This document shows positions 1-6,808 of a stretch of 10,351 nucleotides of DNA, piece by piece (within the stretch, counting starts at the first letter, position 1; every line of letters starts with the position of its first letter). This DNA comes from Marinospirillum sp. (GTDB lineage: Bacteria > Pseudomonadota > Gammaproteobacteria > Pseudomonadales > Halomonadaceae), in assembly GCA_007119985.1 (NCBI GenBank), contig SKOQ01000156.1, forward strand, positions 1-10,351, read 5' to 3'. The position numbers and the translations under genes were made by a program. Under the pieces are notes generated by a model, which had not been told where the DNA came from, ran no database searches, and saw only the letters and a program-made list of their open reading frames with translations.

Positions 1-588
1 CAAGGTTTCACCAGCTTTAGCACGATTCATTGCTTCTCGCGTATCTTCTGCACACCAGACATTCGCGAGAAGCTGCTCACCGGGTGTGTTCAGACCTTGG
101 CGTGGAAAAGCAAGATAACGCACCTCAATACCAGCGGCATTCAACTCTGGGACCTGCTCATGCAAGCGCACGCAGTAAGGGCAGGTAATATCGGTAAAGA
201 TCGCAATACTGGCCAGAGTCTCGCCTTCTGCGGGAAAGATCACCTGCTCATCACGTGGCAAGTTAGCAAAGACCTGCTGACGCTGTGTGGCCTGTGCGCG
301 CTCAGTCAGATCAACCAAACCCTGATCTGTGACCTGCAGCAGGCTACCGGCAAAAATATACTCACCTTCTTGATGAATATAAAGCAGATCACCCGTATTG
401 ATTTGGACGCGATAGATGCCTTCAACGGGAGTGGGCTCGGCCGAGACGACATTCAGTCGTGGATCAATGCTTTGTAGACGCTGCGTTAAACGGGCTTCTA
501 TGCCTTCATCAGCCATCAGGGGCTGGGCGAGACAAGCCAAAAACACAAACAGGATCAATAACAAGGACTTCTGACGGTTTATCAACAT
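1..588 (-). CDS. dsbC: Thiol:disulfide interchange protein DsbC (partial, 3' end outside window)
   Basis: Periplasmic disulfide isomerase that reshuffles wrong disulfides in exported proteins and is normally kept reduced by DsbD. The 196 visible residues begin with a signal peptide (about 1-26: short basic start, hydrophobic stretch from LLLILFVFL, likely cleavage near LMA-DE). An N-terminal dimerisation domain follows (about 27-95), then a linker and a thioredoxin fold with active site CPYC at 136-139 inside FTDITCPYC. The stretch VRYLAFPRQGLNTPG and Cys179 in NVWCAED match the E. coli DsbC region that holds the structural disulfide. About 40 C-terminal residues, including the cis-Pro loop and partner cysteine, lie beyond base 1. 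The start is ATG at 586-588 with a weak AAGAG ribosome site. The CPYC dipeptide is the one used by E. coli DsbG rather than DsbC (CGYC), but the rest of the domain reads as DsbC. The gene follows the rplS terminator, so it is probably transcribed on its own. Confidence 0.93.
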   Translation of the reverse strand, partial: MLINRQKSLLLILFVFLACLAQPLMADEGIEARLTQRLQSIDPRLNVVSAEPTPVEGIYRVQINTGDLLYIHQEGEYIFAGSLLQVTDQGLVDLTERAQATQRQQVFANLPRDEQVIFPAEGETLASIAIFTDITCPYCVRLHEQVPELNAAGIEVRYLAFPRQGLNTPGEQLLANVWCAEDTREAMNRAKAGETL

Positions 589-666
589 AATCGACTCTTA
601 TTTATTAGGCTCTTCATTCAGGTCGTTCAGTATGCCTGAGGGCGGATAAGCGTACCAGCCTCCCAT
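589..666 (-). promoter_or_regulatory. Probable dsbC promoter region (no clear hexamers)
   Basis: The rplS operon is terminated just upstream (667-696), so dsbC needs its own promoter in these 78 bases. The best guesses on the minus strand are CATACT (629-634), 17 nt from a very poor TGGTAC (652-657), or an AT-rich TAATAA nearer the gene. Neither is convincing, and an activator-dependent or alternative sigma promoter is possible. Its existence is inferred from position only. Confidence 0.25.
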
Positions 667-696
667 AAAAAACGGGCACCCTAGGGTGCCCGTTTT
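667..696 (-). terminator. Rho-independent terminator of the rpsP-rplS operon
   Basis: Read on the minus strand, this is a GC-rich hairpin (CGGGCACCC pairing with GGGTGCCCG, plus flanking A:T pairs), followed directly by a run of six T. It begins 92 bases after the rplS stop codon. The 28 bases 669-696 form an uninterrupted perfect palindrome with CTAG at the centre, so the loop is formed by the central bases. T-runs on both sides mean it could work in either direction, but only the minus strand carries a gene running into it. Confidence 0.93.
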
Positions 697-788
697 CAGA
701 TGTGAAATGAATGATCTTTTAACACGACAGAGCTGCACACTGCGGCCAAGCCAAAGAACATCCTTCACCTCGCATAAGAAAGAATCGC

Positions 789-1145
789 TTAAACCAGCTT
801 TTCCTTGATACGCGCAGACTTGCCTGAACGCTCGCGGAGGTAGTAGATCTTCGCTTGACGTACATCACCACGACGCTTGACAGCAATCGAGTCAACCAGT
901 GGGCTGTAGACTTGGAAGGTACGCTCAACGCCAACGCCGTTAGAGATTTTGCGTACAGTGAAGGCTGAGTTCAGGCCGCGGTTACGCTTGCCGATCACAA
1001 CGCCTTCGTAAGCCTGCAGACGCTCACGGGTGCCTTCTTTGACCTTCACCTGCACAACGACCGTATCGCCGGGTGCAAAGCTAGGGACTTCTTTGTTCAT
1101 CTGTTCGGCTTCTAAAGCCTGAATAATAGGTTTTTTGTTGCTCAT
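789..1145 (-). CDS. rplS: 50S ribosomal protein L19
   Basis: Large-subunit ribosomal protein located at the 30S/50S interface. The 118-residue product is close to the usual 115 or so and colinear with E. coli L19. Landmarks are the N-terminal helix ([23 protein letters not shown]), the SH3-like barrel with [23 protein letters not shown], the [16 protein letters not shown] strand and the basic C-terminal stretch ending [13 protein letters not shown]. The ATG start at 1143-1145 has an AGGAG site (1155-1159). The gene lies 17 bp after trmD as the last gene of the rpsP-rimM-trmD-rplS operon and is followed by a strong terminator. Its ribosome-binding leader is almost identical to that of rimM. 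Confidence 0.98.
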   Translation of the reverse strand: MSNKKPIIQALEAEQMNKEVPSFAPGDTVVVQVKVKEGTRERLQAYEGVVIGKRNRGLNSAFTVRKISNGVGVERTFQVYSPLVDSIAVKRRGDVRQAKIYYLRERSGKSARIKEKLV

Positions 1146-1162
1146 AGCTGCTCGCTCCTAGA

Positions 1163-1933
1163 CTAAGGCCGCTCGACTTGCGCCCTGGTAAGCGGGGCAT
1201 CGTATTCGCGGATAAATTCTGCCAGTAATTGCTGCTGTTCCTGATCAAGCGATTGCTGCTCTAATAAATCAGGTCTGCGCAACCAAGTACGCCCTAAAGA
1301 CTGCTTGAGGCGCCAACGACGTATCGCTTCATGATGACCACTGAGCAATACATCTGGGACCTGCAAGCCATTAATGACTTCAGGTCGCGTATAGTGTGGA
1401 CAATCCAGTAAACCCGCAGCGAAAGAATCTTCCTCTGCTGAAGCTTCATGTCCCAGAACACCTGGAACAAGGCGAGATACTGAATCAATCAATATCATCG
1501 CAGCTAACTCTCCACCACTAAGGACATAGTCTCCTACAGACCATTCCTCATCGATCTCTGAGGCCACAAGGCGCTCATCAATACCTTCATAGCGGCCAGC
1601 AACAAGGATATGCCGTGTGCGGCCAGCCAGCTCGACAACCCCTTGCTGATCCAGCTTGCGACCCTGAGGAGAAAGGTAAATGACCTTGGCCTCTGGCCCG
1701 CCTGCTGCACGTGCTGCACGGATGGCAGCTTGCAGGGGTTCGACCTTCATCAGCATGCCAGGACCACCGCCATAAGGACGGTCATCTACTGTGCGATGCC
1801 GATCTGTCGCAAAGTCACGCGGATTCCAGTATTCGAACTCCAAAATACCTTTTTTAACCGCGCGGGCACTGACACCTTGTTCGGTGATCGCAGTGAACAT
1901 CTGTGGAAACAGCGAAACGACACCAAACCACAC
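1163..1933 (-). CDS. trmD: tRNA (guanine-N1)-methyltransferase TrmD
   Basis: Methylates N1 of G37 next to the anticodon, using S-adenosylmethionine, in tRNAs with a G36-G37 sequence; this prevents +1 frameshifting. The 256-residue length fits the family (255 in E. coli). SPOUT trefoil-knot landmarks are all present: [10 protein letters not shown] at 51-60, [13 protein letters not shown] at 84-96, GRYEGIDER at 113-121 and GDYVLSGGE at 134-142. Catalytic Asp169 (in EEDSF) and Arg154 sit at the same numbers as in E. coli. The start is GTG (1931-1933), chosen because the family begins MW(F/I)G; the upstream site AAGAGAG is only moderate. The gap to rimM is 30 bp and to rplS 17 bp. A GTG start with a weak site fits the low yield of TrmD relative to the ribosomal proteins of this operon known from E. 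coli. Confidence 0.98.
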   Translation of the reverse strand: MWFGVVSLFPQMFTAITEQGVSARAVKKGILEFEYWNPRDFATDRHRTVDDRPYGGGPGMLMKVEPLQAAIRAARAAGGPEAKVIYLSPQGRKLDQQGVVELAGRTRHILVAGRYEGIDERLVASEIDEEWSVGDYVLSGGELAAMILIDSVSRLVPGVLGHEASAEEDSFAAGLLDCPHYTRPEVINGLQVPDVLLSGHHEAIRRWRLKQSLGRTWLRRPDLLEQQSLDQEQQQLLAEFIREYDAPLTRAQVERP

Positions 1934-1963
1934 TTTGCGTCTCTCTTGTTCTAAGCAGGAAGA

Positions 1964-2488
1964 TCAGAAATCAGCATCCCAATCGACTTGCATGGTTCCA
2001 GCTTCAAGGTCGATATCAAGAACAACGCTAGGAACAAGATAGGGCACAAGGCGTTCTTGCTGATCAATGCTGCCTTCGCAGGGTTTGAGCACCAATACAT
2101 CATTGGCCCCTGTTTCCATCAGATGATCAATTTTCCCTAGCTTTTTCTGCTCTTGATTAAAGACCTCTAAACCCTGTAGCTGAAACCAGTAAAACTCGCC
2201 TTCTGGTAAAGCCGGCAAGGTCTCACTGGAGATGCGGATTTCCGCTCCAGCCAGGAGTTGGGCTGCTTCTGGTGTATCTATCCCCTGAAGCTTGGCGACT
2301 AGACCTTTGCCTTGTCGACGCCCATCTAGCTTTTTATAGGTGCGCTCTTCGCCCTGCTGCGTGAGAACCCAATGGCTATACTGGAGCAGATTTTCCATTG
2401 GTTCGGTGTAGGAAAAAACCTTCACCCAACCTTTGATGCCAAATACGCTGGTAATTTTACCCAAAAGCAAGTCATGCTTTTCGCTCAT
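1964..2488 (-). CDS. rimM: 16S rRNA processing / 30S maturation factor RimM
   Basis: Assembly factor that binds S19 on the 30S head and is needed for efficient maturation of 16S rRNA. The 174-residue product has the expected two barrels: the N-terminal RimM domain (about 8-88, beginning LLGKITSVFGIKGWVKVFS) and the C-terminal PRC barrel (about 96-174). The PRC barrel carries EFYWFQLQGLEV at 98-109, GANDVLVL at 127-134, RLVPYLVPSVV at 146-156 and the terminal VDWDADF. The ATG at 2486-2488 has an AGGAG site (2497-2501), 8 nt from the start codon. It is the second gene of the rpsP operon, 94 bp after rpsP. That comparatively long gap contains a small hairpin at 2544-2556. Confidence 0.97.
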   Translation of the reverse strand: MSEKHDLLLGKITSVFGIKGWVKVFSYTEPMENLLQYSHWVLTQQGEERTYKKLDGRRQGKGLVAKLQGIDTPEAAQLLAGAEIRISSETLPALPEGEFYWFQLQGLEVFNQEQKKLGKIDHLMETGANDVLVLKPCEGSIDQQERLVPYLVPSVVLDIDLEAGTMQVDWDADF

Positions 2489-2543
2489 GCTGCTTGCTCC
2501 TGCTGCGTGACCTTGGCGTTAAATCTGTGCCTATCCCACTGGA

Positions 2544-2556
2544 CATCACGCTGATG
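2544..2556 (-). other. Small hairpin in the rpsP-rimM spacer
   Basis: On the minus strand CATCA and TGATG flank a GCG loop, a perfect 5-bp stem in the otherwise uncoded 94-bp spacer between rpsP and rimM. There is no T-run, so it is not a terminator. In E. coli, rimM and trmD are translated far less than the ribosomal genes of the same mRNA, partly through mRNA structure. A link to that is only a guess here. Confidence 0.25.
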
Positions 2557-2582
2557 CATGAACCCAACGACCTTAGCTTTGA

Positions 2583-2831
2583 TTACTGCTGCTTAGCAGC
2601 GTCTTTAACCAGCTTTGCAACGCGATCAGACAACTGTGCGCCTTGAGCAACCCAGTGCTGCAGACGATCAGTATCGATGCGCAGACGCTCAGCTTGACCT
2701 TGAGCAATCGGGTTAAAGAAACCCAGGCGCTCAATGTAACGGCCATCACGCGCATTGCGAGAATCAGTCACGTTGACATGATAAAAAGGGCGTTTTTTAG
2801 CGCCGCCACGAGCCAAACGAATGGTAACCAT
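2583..2831 (-). CDS. rpsP: 30S ribosomal protein S16
   Basis: Small-subunit protein bound to the 5' domain of 16S rRNA and needed for 30S assembly. The 82 residues equal the E. coli length. Diagnostic sequences are [19 protein letters not shown] at the start, [19 protein letters not shown] in the middle and a basic lysine-rich end ([10 protein letters not shown]). The start ATG (2829-2831) is preceded by the purine-rich site AAAGGAAAG. It is the first gene of the operon, behind a 332-bp gap that holds a good promoter and a leader of about 165 nt. Confidence 0.98.
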   Translation of the reverse strand: MVTIRLARGGAKKRPFYHVNVTDSRNARDGRYIERLGFFNPIAQGQAERLRIDTDRLQHWVAQGAQLSDRVAKLVKDAAKQQ

Positions 2832-3163
2832 TGACTATCTTTCCTTTAAAGTAACCGGAAAATTCAGACCTACTGCGGAAAGCGGTAGACCTGCCTCATA
2901 ATTGCGATCAGGAGTTTGCGGTTTTGCCCCGCCACCTGCGCACTTTCAAACTGTATTAAGTTCAAACAGCGATTGAAGGCAGGACACCCGAAAGGCGAAG
3001 TATTCTAAAGGATTACCATCGTCTTGGGAAGCATCCAGCCTGTTTTACTGCTTTTTTCTGCTTTTCGCCCTGCGAACCAATCAATACAAGCAGCATATTC
3101 ATTGGATTTTGCGCGCTATTTTAGTGGCACAAATACTAAACGCAAGGCTTTCCTGCCTCTGTC
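2832..3163 (-). other. ffh-rpsP intergenic region: promoter, phased A-tracts and long rpsP leader
   Basis: No gene is visible in these 332 bases; reading frames crossing it look random. In minus-strand order it holds: a weak AT-rich inverted repeat just after ffh (3120-3140, no T-run); three A-tracts spaced about one helical turn apart (3043-3065); the rpsP promoter (3002-3030); and a transcribed leader of about 165 nt. Near the ribosome site the leader can form a hairpin at 2870-2888 (CTAC and GTAG arms, a C/A mismatch, two more G:C pairs, TTTCC loop). No terminator of convincing strength follows ffh, so some ffh transcription may continue into the rpsP operon. Confidence 0.6.
3002..3030 (-). 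promoter_or_regulatory. Sigma-70-type promoter of the rpsP-rimM-trmD-rplS operon
   Basis: On the minus strand a -10 box TAGAAT (3002-3007, five of six consensus bases) lies exactly 17 nt from a -35 box TTCCCA (3025-3030, four of six). The start of transcription would fall near 2995. T-rich/A-rich tracts at 3043-3046, 3052-3057 and 3062-3065 sit at roughly -48 to -70, where UP elements or bent DNA help strong ribosomal promoters. This is prediction from sequence only. Confidence 0.6.
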
Positions 3164-4552
3164 TTAAAAGCGAGGTGGAAAACCACCCCCACCCATCCCG
3201 CCCATTCCAGGTGGAAGTTGGCCCTGCATGCCACGCATCATATTGGCAATCGCGCCTTTATTGGTCATCTTTTTCATCATCTTTTGCATCTGCTTGTGCT
3301 GTTTCAGCAGCCGATTCAAATCTTGCAGCTGCGTGCCTGAGCCCTGACAAATACGGCGCTTACGCGAGCCACTCAACAAATCTGGCTTTTGGCGCTCCCA
3401 CGGCGTCATGGAGTTGATGATCGCCTCCATCTTGCCCATTTCTTTCATCGGACCTTGCTGCTCAGCTAGCTTGGCAACCTGGCCCATACCGGGTAGCTTC
3501 TCCAGCATCGAGCCCATGCCACCCATTTTTTTCATTTGTTGCAGCTGCTCACGAAAATCCTCTAGATCAAAGCCCTTGCCTTTTTTGACCTTCTTGGCCA
3601 GCTTTTCTGCTTTATCTTTATCAAGGGTGCGCTCGGCCTCCTCAATCAGCGACATCAAATCGCCCATGCCGAGAATGCGCGAGGCAATCCGATCTGGATG
3701 GAAGGCCTCAAGCGCATCGGTTTTTTCGCCCATACCGATAAACTTGATCGGCTGACCAGTAATCTGGCGTACAGAAAGCGCTGCACCACCACGCGCATCA
3801 CCATCGGCCTTAGTCAGCACCACCCCTGTCAAAGGCAAGGCTTCATTAAAGGCCTTAGCCGTATTGGCCGCATCCTGGCCGGTCATGGCGTCGACAACAA
3901 ACAGCGTTTCGCTGGGCTCTAGTTGCGCATGAATGGCTTGAATCTCGGCCATCATCTCGCCGTCAATATGCAAACGACCTGCCGTATCGACCAGTAGCAC
4001 GTCATAAAACTTGATCCGCGCTTCTTTTTTGGCCGCTTCAATAATCTCGGCTGGCTTTTGTGTGGGTAGTGCAGGGAAACAATCGACGCCCACTTCAGTC
4101 GCTAGCGTTTGCAGCTGATCCATCGCCGCAGGGCGATATACATCAACCGAGACCACCAGCACTTTTTTCTTTTCTCTTTCTTTGAGAAAGCGGGCCAGCT
4201 TAGCCAGCGTGGTCGTTTTACCTGCCCCCTGCAAACCGGCCATCAAGACCGAGGCAGGCTCACCCTTCAGAACGAGCGGAGCTTGCTCTTGCCCCATCAC
4301 TTCCGTCAGTGTTTCATTAACAATCTTCAGGAACTGCTGGCCCGGCTTGAGCGCCTTGGAGACCTCTTGGCCGACGGCTCGTTCACGCACCTGCTCAACA
4401 AAGCTTTTAACCACCGGCAGCGCAACATCGGCCTCCAGCAGTGCCATGCGAACTTCTCGCAAGGTATCCTTGATATTGTCATCACTGAGACGCGCATTGC
4501 CGGAGATACTGCGCAGCGTGTGCGATAAGCGTTCACTTAAACTTTCAAACAT
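3164..4552 (-). CDS. ffh: Signal recognition particle protein Ffh (SRP54 homologue)
   Basis: GTPase subunit of the bacterial SRP. With 4.5S RNA it captures signal sequences and transmembrane segments of nascent chains and, through FtsY, delivers ribosomes to the membrane. The 462 residues (453 in E. coli) show the helical N domain (about 1-85), then the G domain with P-loop GLQGAGKTTT at 106-115, DVYRPAA at 137-143, DTAGR at 189-193 and TKADGDARGG at 247-256. The methionine-rich M domain starts at about 325, with the RNA-binding GSRKRR motif at 395-400 followed by ICQGSG. Many Met in QMKKMGGMGSML and KQMQKMMKKM line the signal-sequence groove; the tail is Gly/Met/Pro-rich. The ATG start at 4550-4552 has a full AGGAGG site. 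The gene is divergent from the ccsA-like gene and upstream of the rpsP operon in the same direction. Confidence 0.98.
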   Translation of the reverse strand: MFESLSERLSHTLRSISGNARLSDDNIKDTLREVRMALLEADVALPVVKSFVEQVRERAVGQEVSKALKPGQQFLKIVNETLTEVMGQEQAPLVLKGEPASVLMAGLQGAGKTTTLAKLARFLKEREKKKVLVVSVDVYRPAAMDQLQTLATEVGVDCFPALPTQKPAEIIEAAKKEARIKFYDVLLVDTAGRLHIDGEMMAEIQAIHAQLEPSETLFVVDAMTGQDAANTAKAFNEALPLTGVVLTKADGDARGGAALSVRQITGQPIKFIGMGEKTDALEAFHPDRIASRILGMGDLMSLIEEAERTLDKDKAEKLAKKVKKGKGFDLEDFREQLQQMKKMGGMGSMLEKLPGMGQVAKLAEQQGPMKEMGKMEAIINSMTPWERQKPDLLSGSRKRRICQGSGTQLQDLNRLLKQHKQMQKMMKKMTNKGAIANMMRGMQGQLPPGMGGMGGGGFPPRF

Positions 4553-4581
4553 ATCGACTCCTCCTGTTCACTTTGGCGGCG

Positions 4582-4610
4582 ATTATAGACTAAGCTAGAC
4601 ATGCACTCTA
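4582..4610 (-). promoter_or_regulatory. Promoter of ffh
   Basis: A perfect consensus -10 box TATAAT (minus strand, 4582-4587) lies 17 nt from a weak -35 TAGAGT (4605-4610). Transcription would begin about 7 nt downstream of the -10 box, giving a leader of only about 20-25 nt that starts near the AGGAGG ribosome site. The -10 match makes this credible despite the poor -35. Confidence 0.55.
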
Positions 4611-4640
4611 TGAAGCGAGCGTCTTATTGCCCCTTTAAGG

Positions 4641-4669
4641 ATGTCAAATCAACAGAAATCAGCTAGGAT
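4641..4669 (+). promoter_or_regulatory. Possible promoter of the ccsA-like / corC-like unit
   Basis: On the plus strand, ATGTCA (4641-4646, four of six -35 bases) and TAGGAT (4664-4669, four of six -10 bases) are separated by 17 nt and lie about 37 bp before the first gene. The unit must have a promoter between it and the divergent ffh gene, and this is the best candidate I can see. The matches are modest. Confidence 0.35.
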
Positions 4670-4705
4670 AGCTGGATATTCATTCGCAGGAGTTCTTGCT
4701 CAAGC

Positions 4706-5503
4706 ATGGTTGCCTCTCTTCCCCTTAGCCTTCTTGCCATTGCCTTTTATTTGGCTGGGGCCTCTTGGTTGTGGCTGCACTTATTACGCAAGGTTCCAGA
4801 AAAAAAGCAGCTCATTCAAGTGCTGGGCGGCTTTGCCTTTATTCACCATAGTTTAGTGCTCTTTGATGCGCTGGGGCTCCCTACGCAGCTCCATCTGGGC
4901 TTGGCTGAAGTGGCCTTGTTACTCACTTGGCTGACCTGCAGCTTTATTCTTTTTGCTAGTTTTCGTCATCCCACACTGAATCTCGGTGCGCTGCTCTTTC
5001 CTCTTGCCGCTTTGGCACTGGCTTTTGCACAGTTCACCGACCGTCCAAGCAGCCTGCTTAGTAAAGACCATCAGCTTTATTTCCATATTCTGGCTTCTTT
5101 ATCAGCCTACGGGCTCTTTGCGTTGGCCAGTGTTCAGTCGGTGCTCTTAGGCATGCAAAATTATCAGCTGAAACACCGCCATCTACAGGGTTTGATTAGC
5201 GTATTACCTCCTCTACAGGTAATGGAGCGACTACTTTTTGATCTCCTACTGGCTGGCCAACTCTTGCTCACGCTGGGCATGCTGAGCGGCTGGCTCTATT
5301 TTGATCACTTCTTCGCTCCTGGTCTGCTACATAAAACCCTCTTGTCTTTTATGGCGTGGATCATCTTCGGCATCCTGCTCTTTGGTCACTGGCGCTTTGG
5401 CTGGCGAGGCTTAACCGCAGTACGCTGGACCCTAGGCGGGAGCCTGCTGCTGCTTTTGGCCTATTTTGGCAGCCAATTTGTGCTTCAATTTCTACTGGCA
5501 TGA
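4706..5503 (+). CDS. ypjD: CcsA/YpjD-family inner-membrane protein (cytochrome c assembly-like)
   Basis: Polytopic protein of 265 residues with about eight hydrophobic segments (near 4-25, 37-55, 63-85, 92-110, 125-150, 178-197, 210-227 and 241-264). It resembles the CcsA/HemX-like domain of cytochrome c assembly proteins and has the size of E. coli YpjD (about 263), which also sits divergent from ffh and ahead of a CorC-family gene. Histidines matching conserved positions of the domain occur at 127 (FHILASLSAYG), 209 (LLHKTLLSFMAW) and 228 (GHWRFGWRG). I do not see the tryptophan-rich heme-handling WWD motif of true CcsA or CcmF, so a direct role in heme ligation is unproven and YpjD itself has no firm function. 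At the chosen ATG (4706) the AGGAG site (4688-4692) is 13 nt away, longer than ideal; no other ATG, GTG or TTG is available in frame after the stop at 4664. Confidence 0.85.
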   Translation: MVASLPLSLLAIAFYLAGASWLWLHLLRKVPEKKQLIQVLGGFAFIHHSLVLFDALGLPTQLHLGLAEVALLLTWLTCSFILFASFRHPTLNLGALLFPLAALALAFAQFTDRPSSLLSKDHQLYFHILASLSAYGLFALASVQSVLLGMQNYQLKHRHLQGLISVLPPLQVMERLLFDLLLAGQLLLTLGMLSGWLYFDHFFAPGLLHKTLLSFMAWIIFGILLFGHWRFGWRGLTAVRWTLGGSLLLLLAYFGSQFVLQFLLA

Positions 5504-5515
5504 GGCTCACCCACC

Positions 5516-6808
5516 TTGAACGCTGAACTGCCCCTAGGTTTGTTACTGGGACTGCTTGCCCTGCTTGTCGCCTGCTCGGCTTTTTTCTCTGGCTCTGAAA
5601 CCGGCATGATGTCGATCAACCGTTATCGACTGAGCCACAAGGCCAAACAGGGTGATAAAGTCTCGATACGTATCAGCCGCCTACTCAAACGACCTGATCG
5701 CTTGCTGGGCGTCATTCTGATCGGCAATAACTTCGTCAATAACCTTGCTGCGGCTCTTGCAACCGTCATTGCCATTCATTTCCTCGGCGAAAGCCTTGGC
5801 CCCTTTGTTGCCACACTGATTCTCACGATTGTAGTGCTGATTTTTGCGGAGGTGACCCCAAAAACCTTGGCAGCACTGCATCCTGAACAGTTTGCACGCC
5901 CAGCCTCTTATGCGCTCTCGCCTCTGCTCAAAATCTTGTATCCCCTCGTATGGCTCGTGAATTTAATCAGCAATTTCTTACTGAGATTAATGGGCGCACG
6001 GCCAGATGAAGGCCGCGCTGACAGCCTGACCTCTGAAGAGCTGCGCACAGTGGTGAATGAGGCTGGCAACCTGATCCCCAGTCGTCACCAAGCGATGCTG
6101 CTCTCCATCCTGGATCTAGAAAAAATCACCGTCGATGACATTATGATTCCGCGCCAGGAAGTAGTGGGCATCGATCTTGAGCAGGATCTTGATAAAATCC
6201 TGGTCCAGCTGCGCTATTCACAACACACTCGCATTCCTGTTTATAAAGGGGATATGAATAATGTCGTCGGCATTCTTCACCTGCGGGGCGCCTTGCGCCT
6301 GATGGCCGCCCCCAATCCCAGCAAGGGCATGCTGGTCCAAGAGACACGCGAACCCTATTTCATTCCAGAATCGACCCCGCTGCAAACCCAGCTGCTGAAT
6401 TTCCAAAAAGAGAAACGCCGCATCGGCATCGTTGTTGATGAGTATGGTGATGTGCAGGGCTTAGTCACCCTGGAAGATATTCTTGAGGAGATCGTTGGTG
6501 AATTTACCACTGATGTGCCGCAGCAGCAGGAAGATATCCAGCCTCAGCAGGATGGCTCTTGGTTGATTGATGCCAGCGCCACACTGCGCGAAGTGAACAA
6601 GCAGCTGCAATGGGAACTGCCAACACACGGCCCCAAAACACTGAATGGCTTGATTCTAGAGCATCTGGAATCCATTCCTGATGGCAATGTGTGCCTGCGT
6701 TTTGGGCCGTATATTATTGAGACCCTTGAGGTCAAAGAAAACCTGATTAAGGCGGTACGCTGCTGGGCTGTCACACCCAGCAAGAAAAAGCGCCTCGGCC
6801 GCTTTTAA
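5516..6808 (+). CDS. yfjD: CNNM/CorC-family transporter (DUF21-CBS-CBS-CorC_HlyC; YfjD/CorB type)
   Basis: Membrane protein of 430 residues with the full domain order of the CNNM/CorC (HlyC/CorC) family, which is linked to Mg2+ (and Co2+) export or tolerance. The DUF21/CNNM membrane domain covers about 1-185, with [16 protein letters not shown] at 24-39, GNNFVNN at 70-76 and AEVTPKTLA at 111-119. Two CBS domains follow (about 205-265, starting DIMIPRQEV, and about 275-332, with [20 protein letters not shown]). A C-terminal CorC_HlyC domain spans about 345-418. The CBS pair is expected to bind ATP-Mg in the cytoplasm. The start is TTG at 5516: an in-frame stop lies at 5501-5503 and the next in-frame ATG would delete conserved sequence, while GAGG (5502-5505) gives the ribosome site. 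It begins 12 bp after the ccsA-like gene, so the two are surely co-transcribed. Its TAA overlaps the trpS stop codon on the other strand. Confidence 0.93.
   Translation: MNAELPLGLLLGLLALLVACSAFFSGSETGMMSINRYRLSHKAKQGDKVSIRISRLLKRPDRLLGVILIGNNFVNNLAAALATVIAIHFLGESLGPFVATLILTIVVLIFAEVTPKTLAALHPEQFARPASYALSPLLKILYPLVWLVNLISNFLLRLMGARPDEGRADSLTSEELRTVVNEAGNLIPSRHQAMLLSILDLEKITVDDIMIPRQEVVGIDLEQDLDKILVQLRYSQHTRIPVYKGDMNNVVGILHLRGALRLMAAPNPSKGMLVQETREPYFIPESTPLQTQLLNFQKEKRRIGIVVDEYGDVQGLVTLEDILEEIVGEFTTDVPQQQEDIQPQQDGSWLIDASATLREVNKQLQWELPTHGPKTLNGLILEHLESIPDGNVCLRFGPYIIETLEVKENLIKAVRCWAVTPSKKKRLGRF
6786..6806. terminator. Possible bidirectional terminator across the corC-like / trpS ends
   Basis: AAAAGCG (6786-6792) and CGCTTTT (6800-6806) pair across a 7-nt loop. 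A T-run follows in each direction: four T then AA on the plus strand, and TTTTTCTT on the minus strand. The hairpin lies inside the last codons of the corC-like gene and starts at the trpS stop codon. Only three pairs are G:C, so it is weaker than the other terminators here. I see no other terminator for either gene within this window. Confidence 0.4.

Noticed and set aside
97..477. Plus-strand open frame of 126 codons at the left end
   Set aside because: It is antisense to dsbC, whose protein sequence is plainly recognisable; the plus-strand product resembles nothing and has no ribosome site.
3120..3140. Inverted repeat TTTAGT/ACTAAA after ffh as a terminator
   Set aside because: The stem is AT-rich with a 9-nt loop and has no T-run after it on the minus strand.
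3109..4598. Several plus-strand open frames of 70-140 codons opposite ffh
   Set aside because: They are shadows of the ffh coding strand; their products are low-complexity or basic and show no domain.
4641..4856. Plus-strand frame beginning ATGTCAAATCAACAG just before the ccsA-like gene
   Set aside because: It overlaps the ccsA-like gene in another frame, ends without domain features, and the other frame gives a coherent eight-segment membrane protein.
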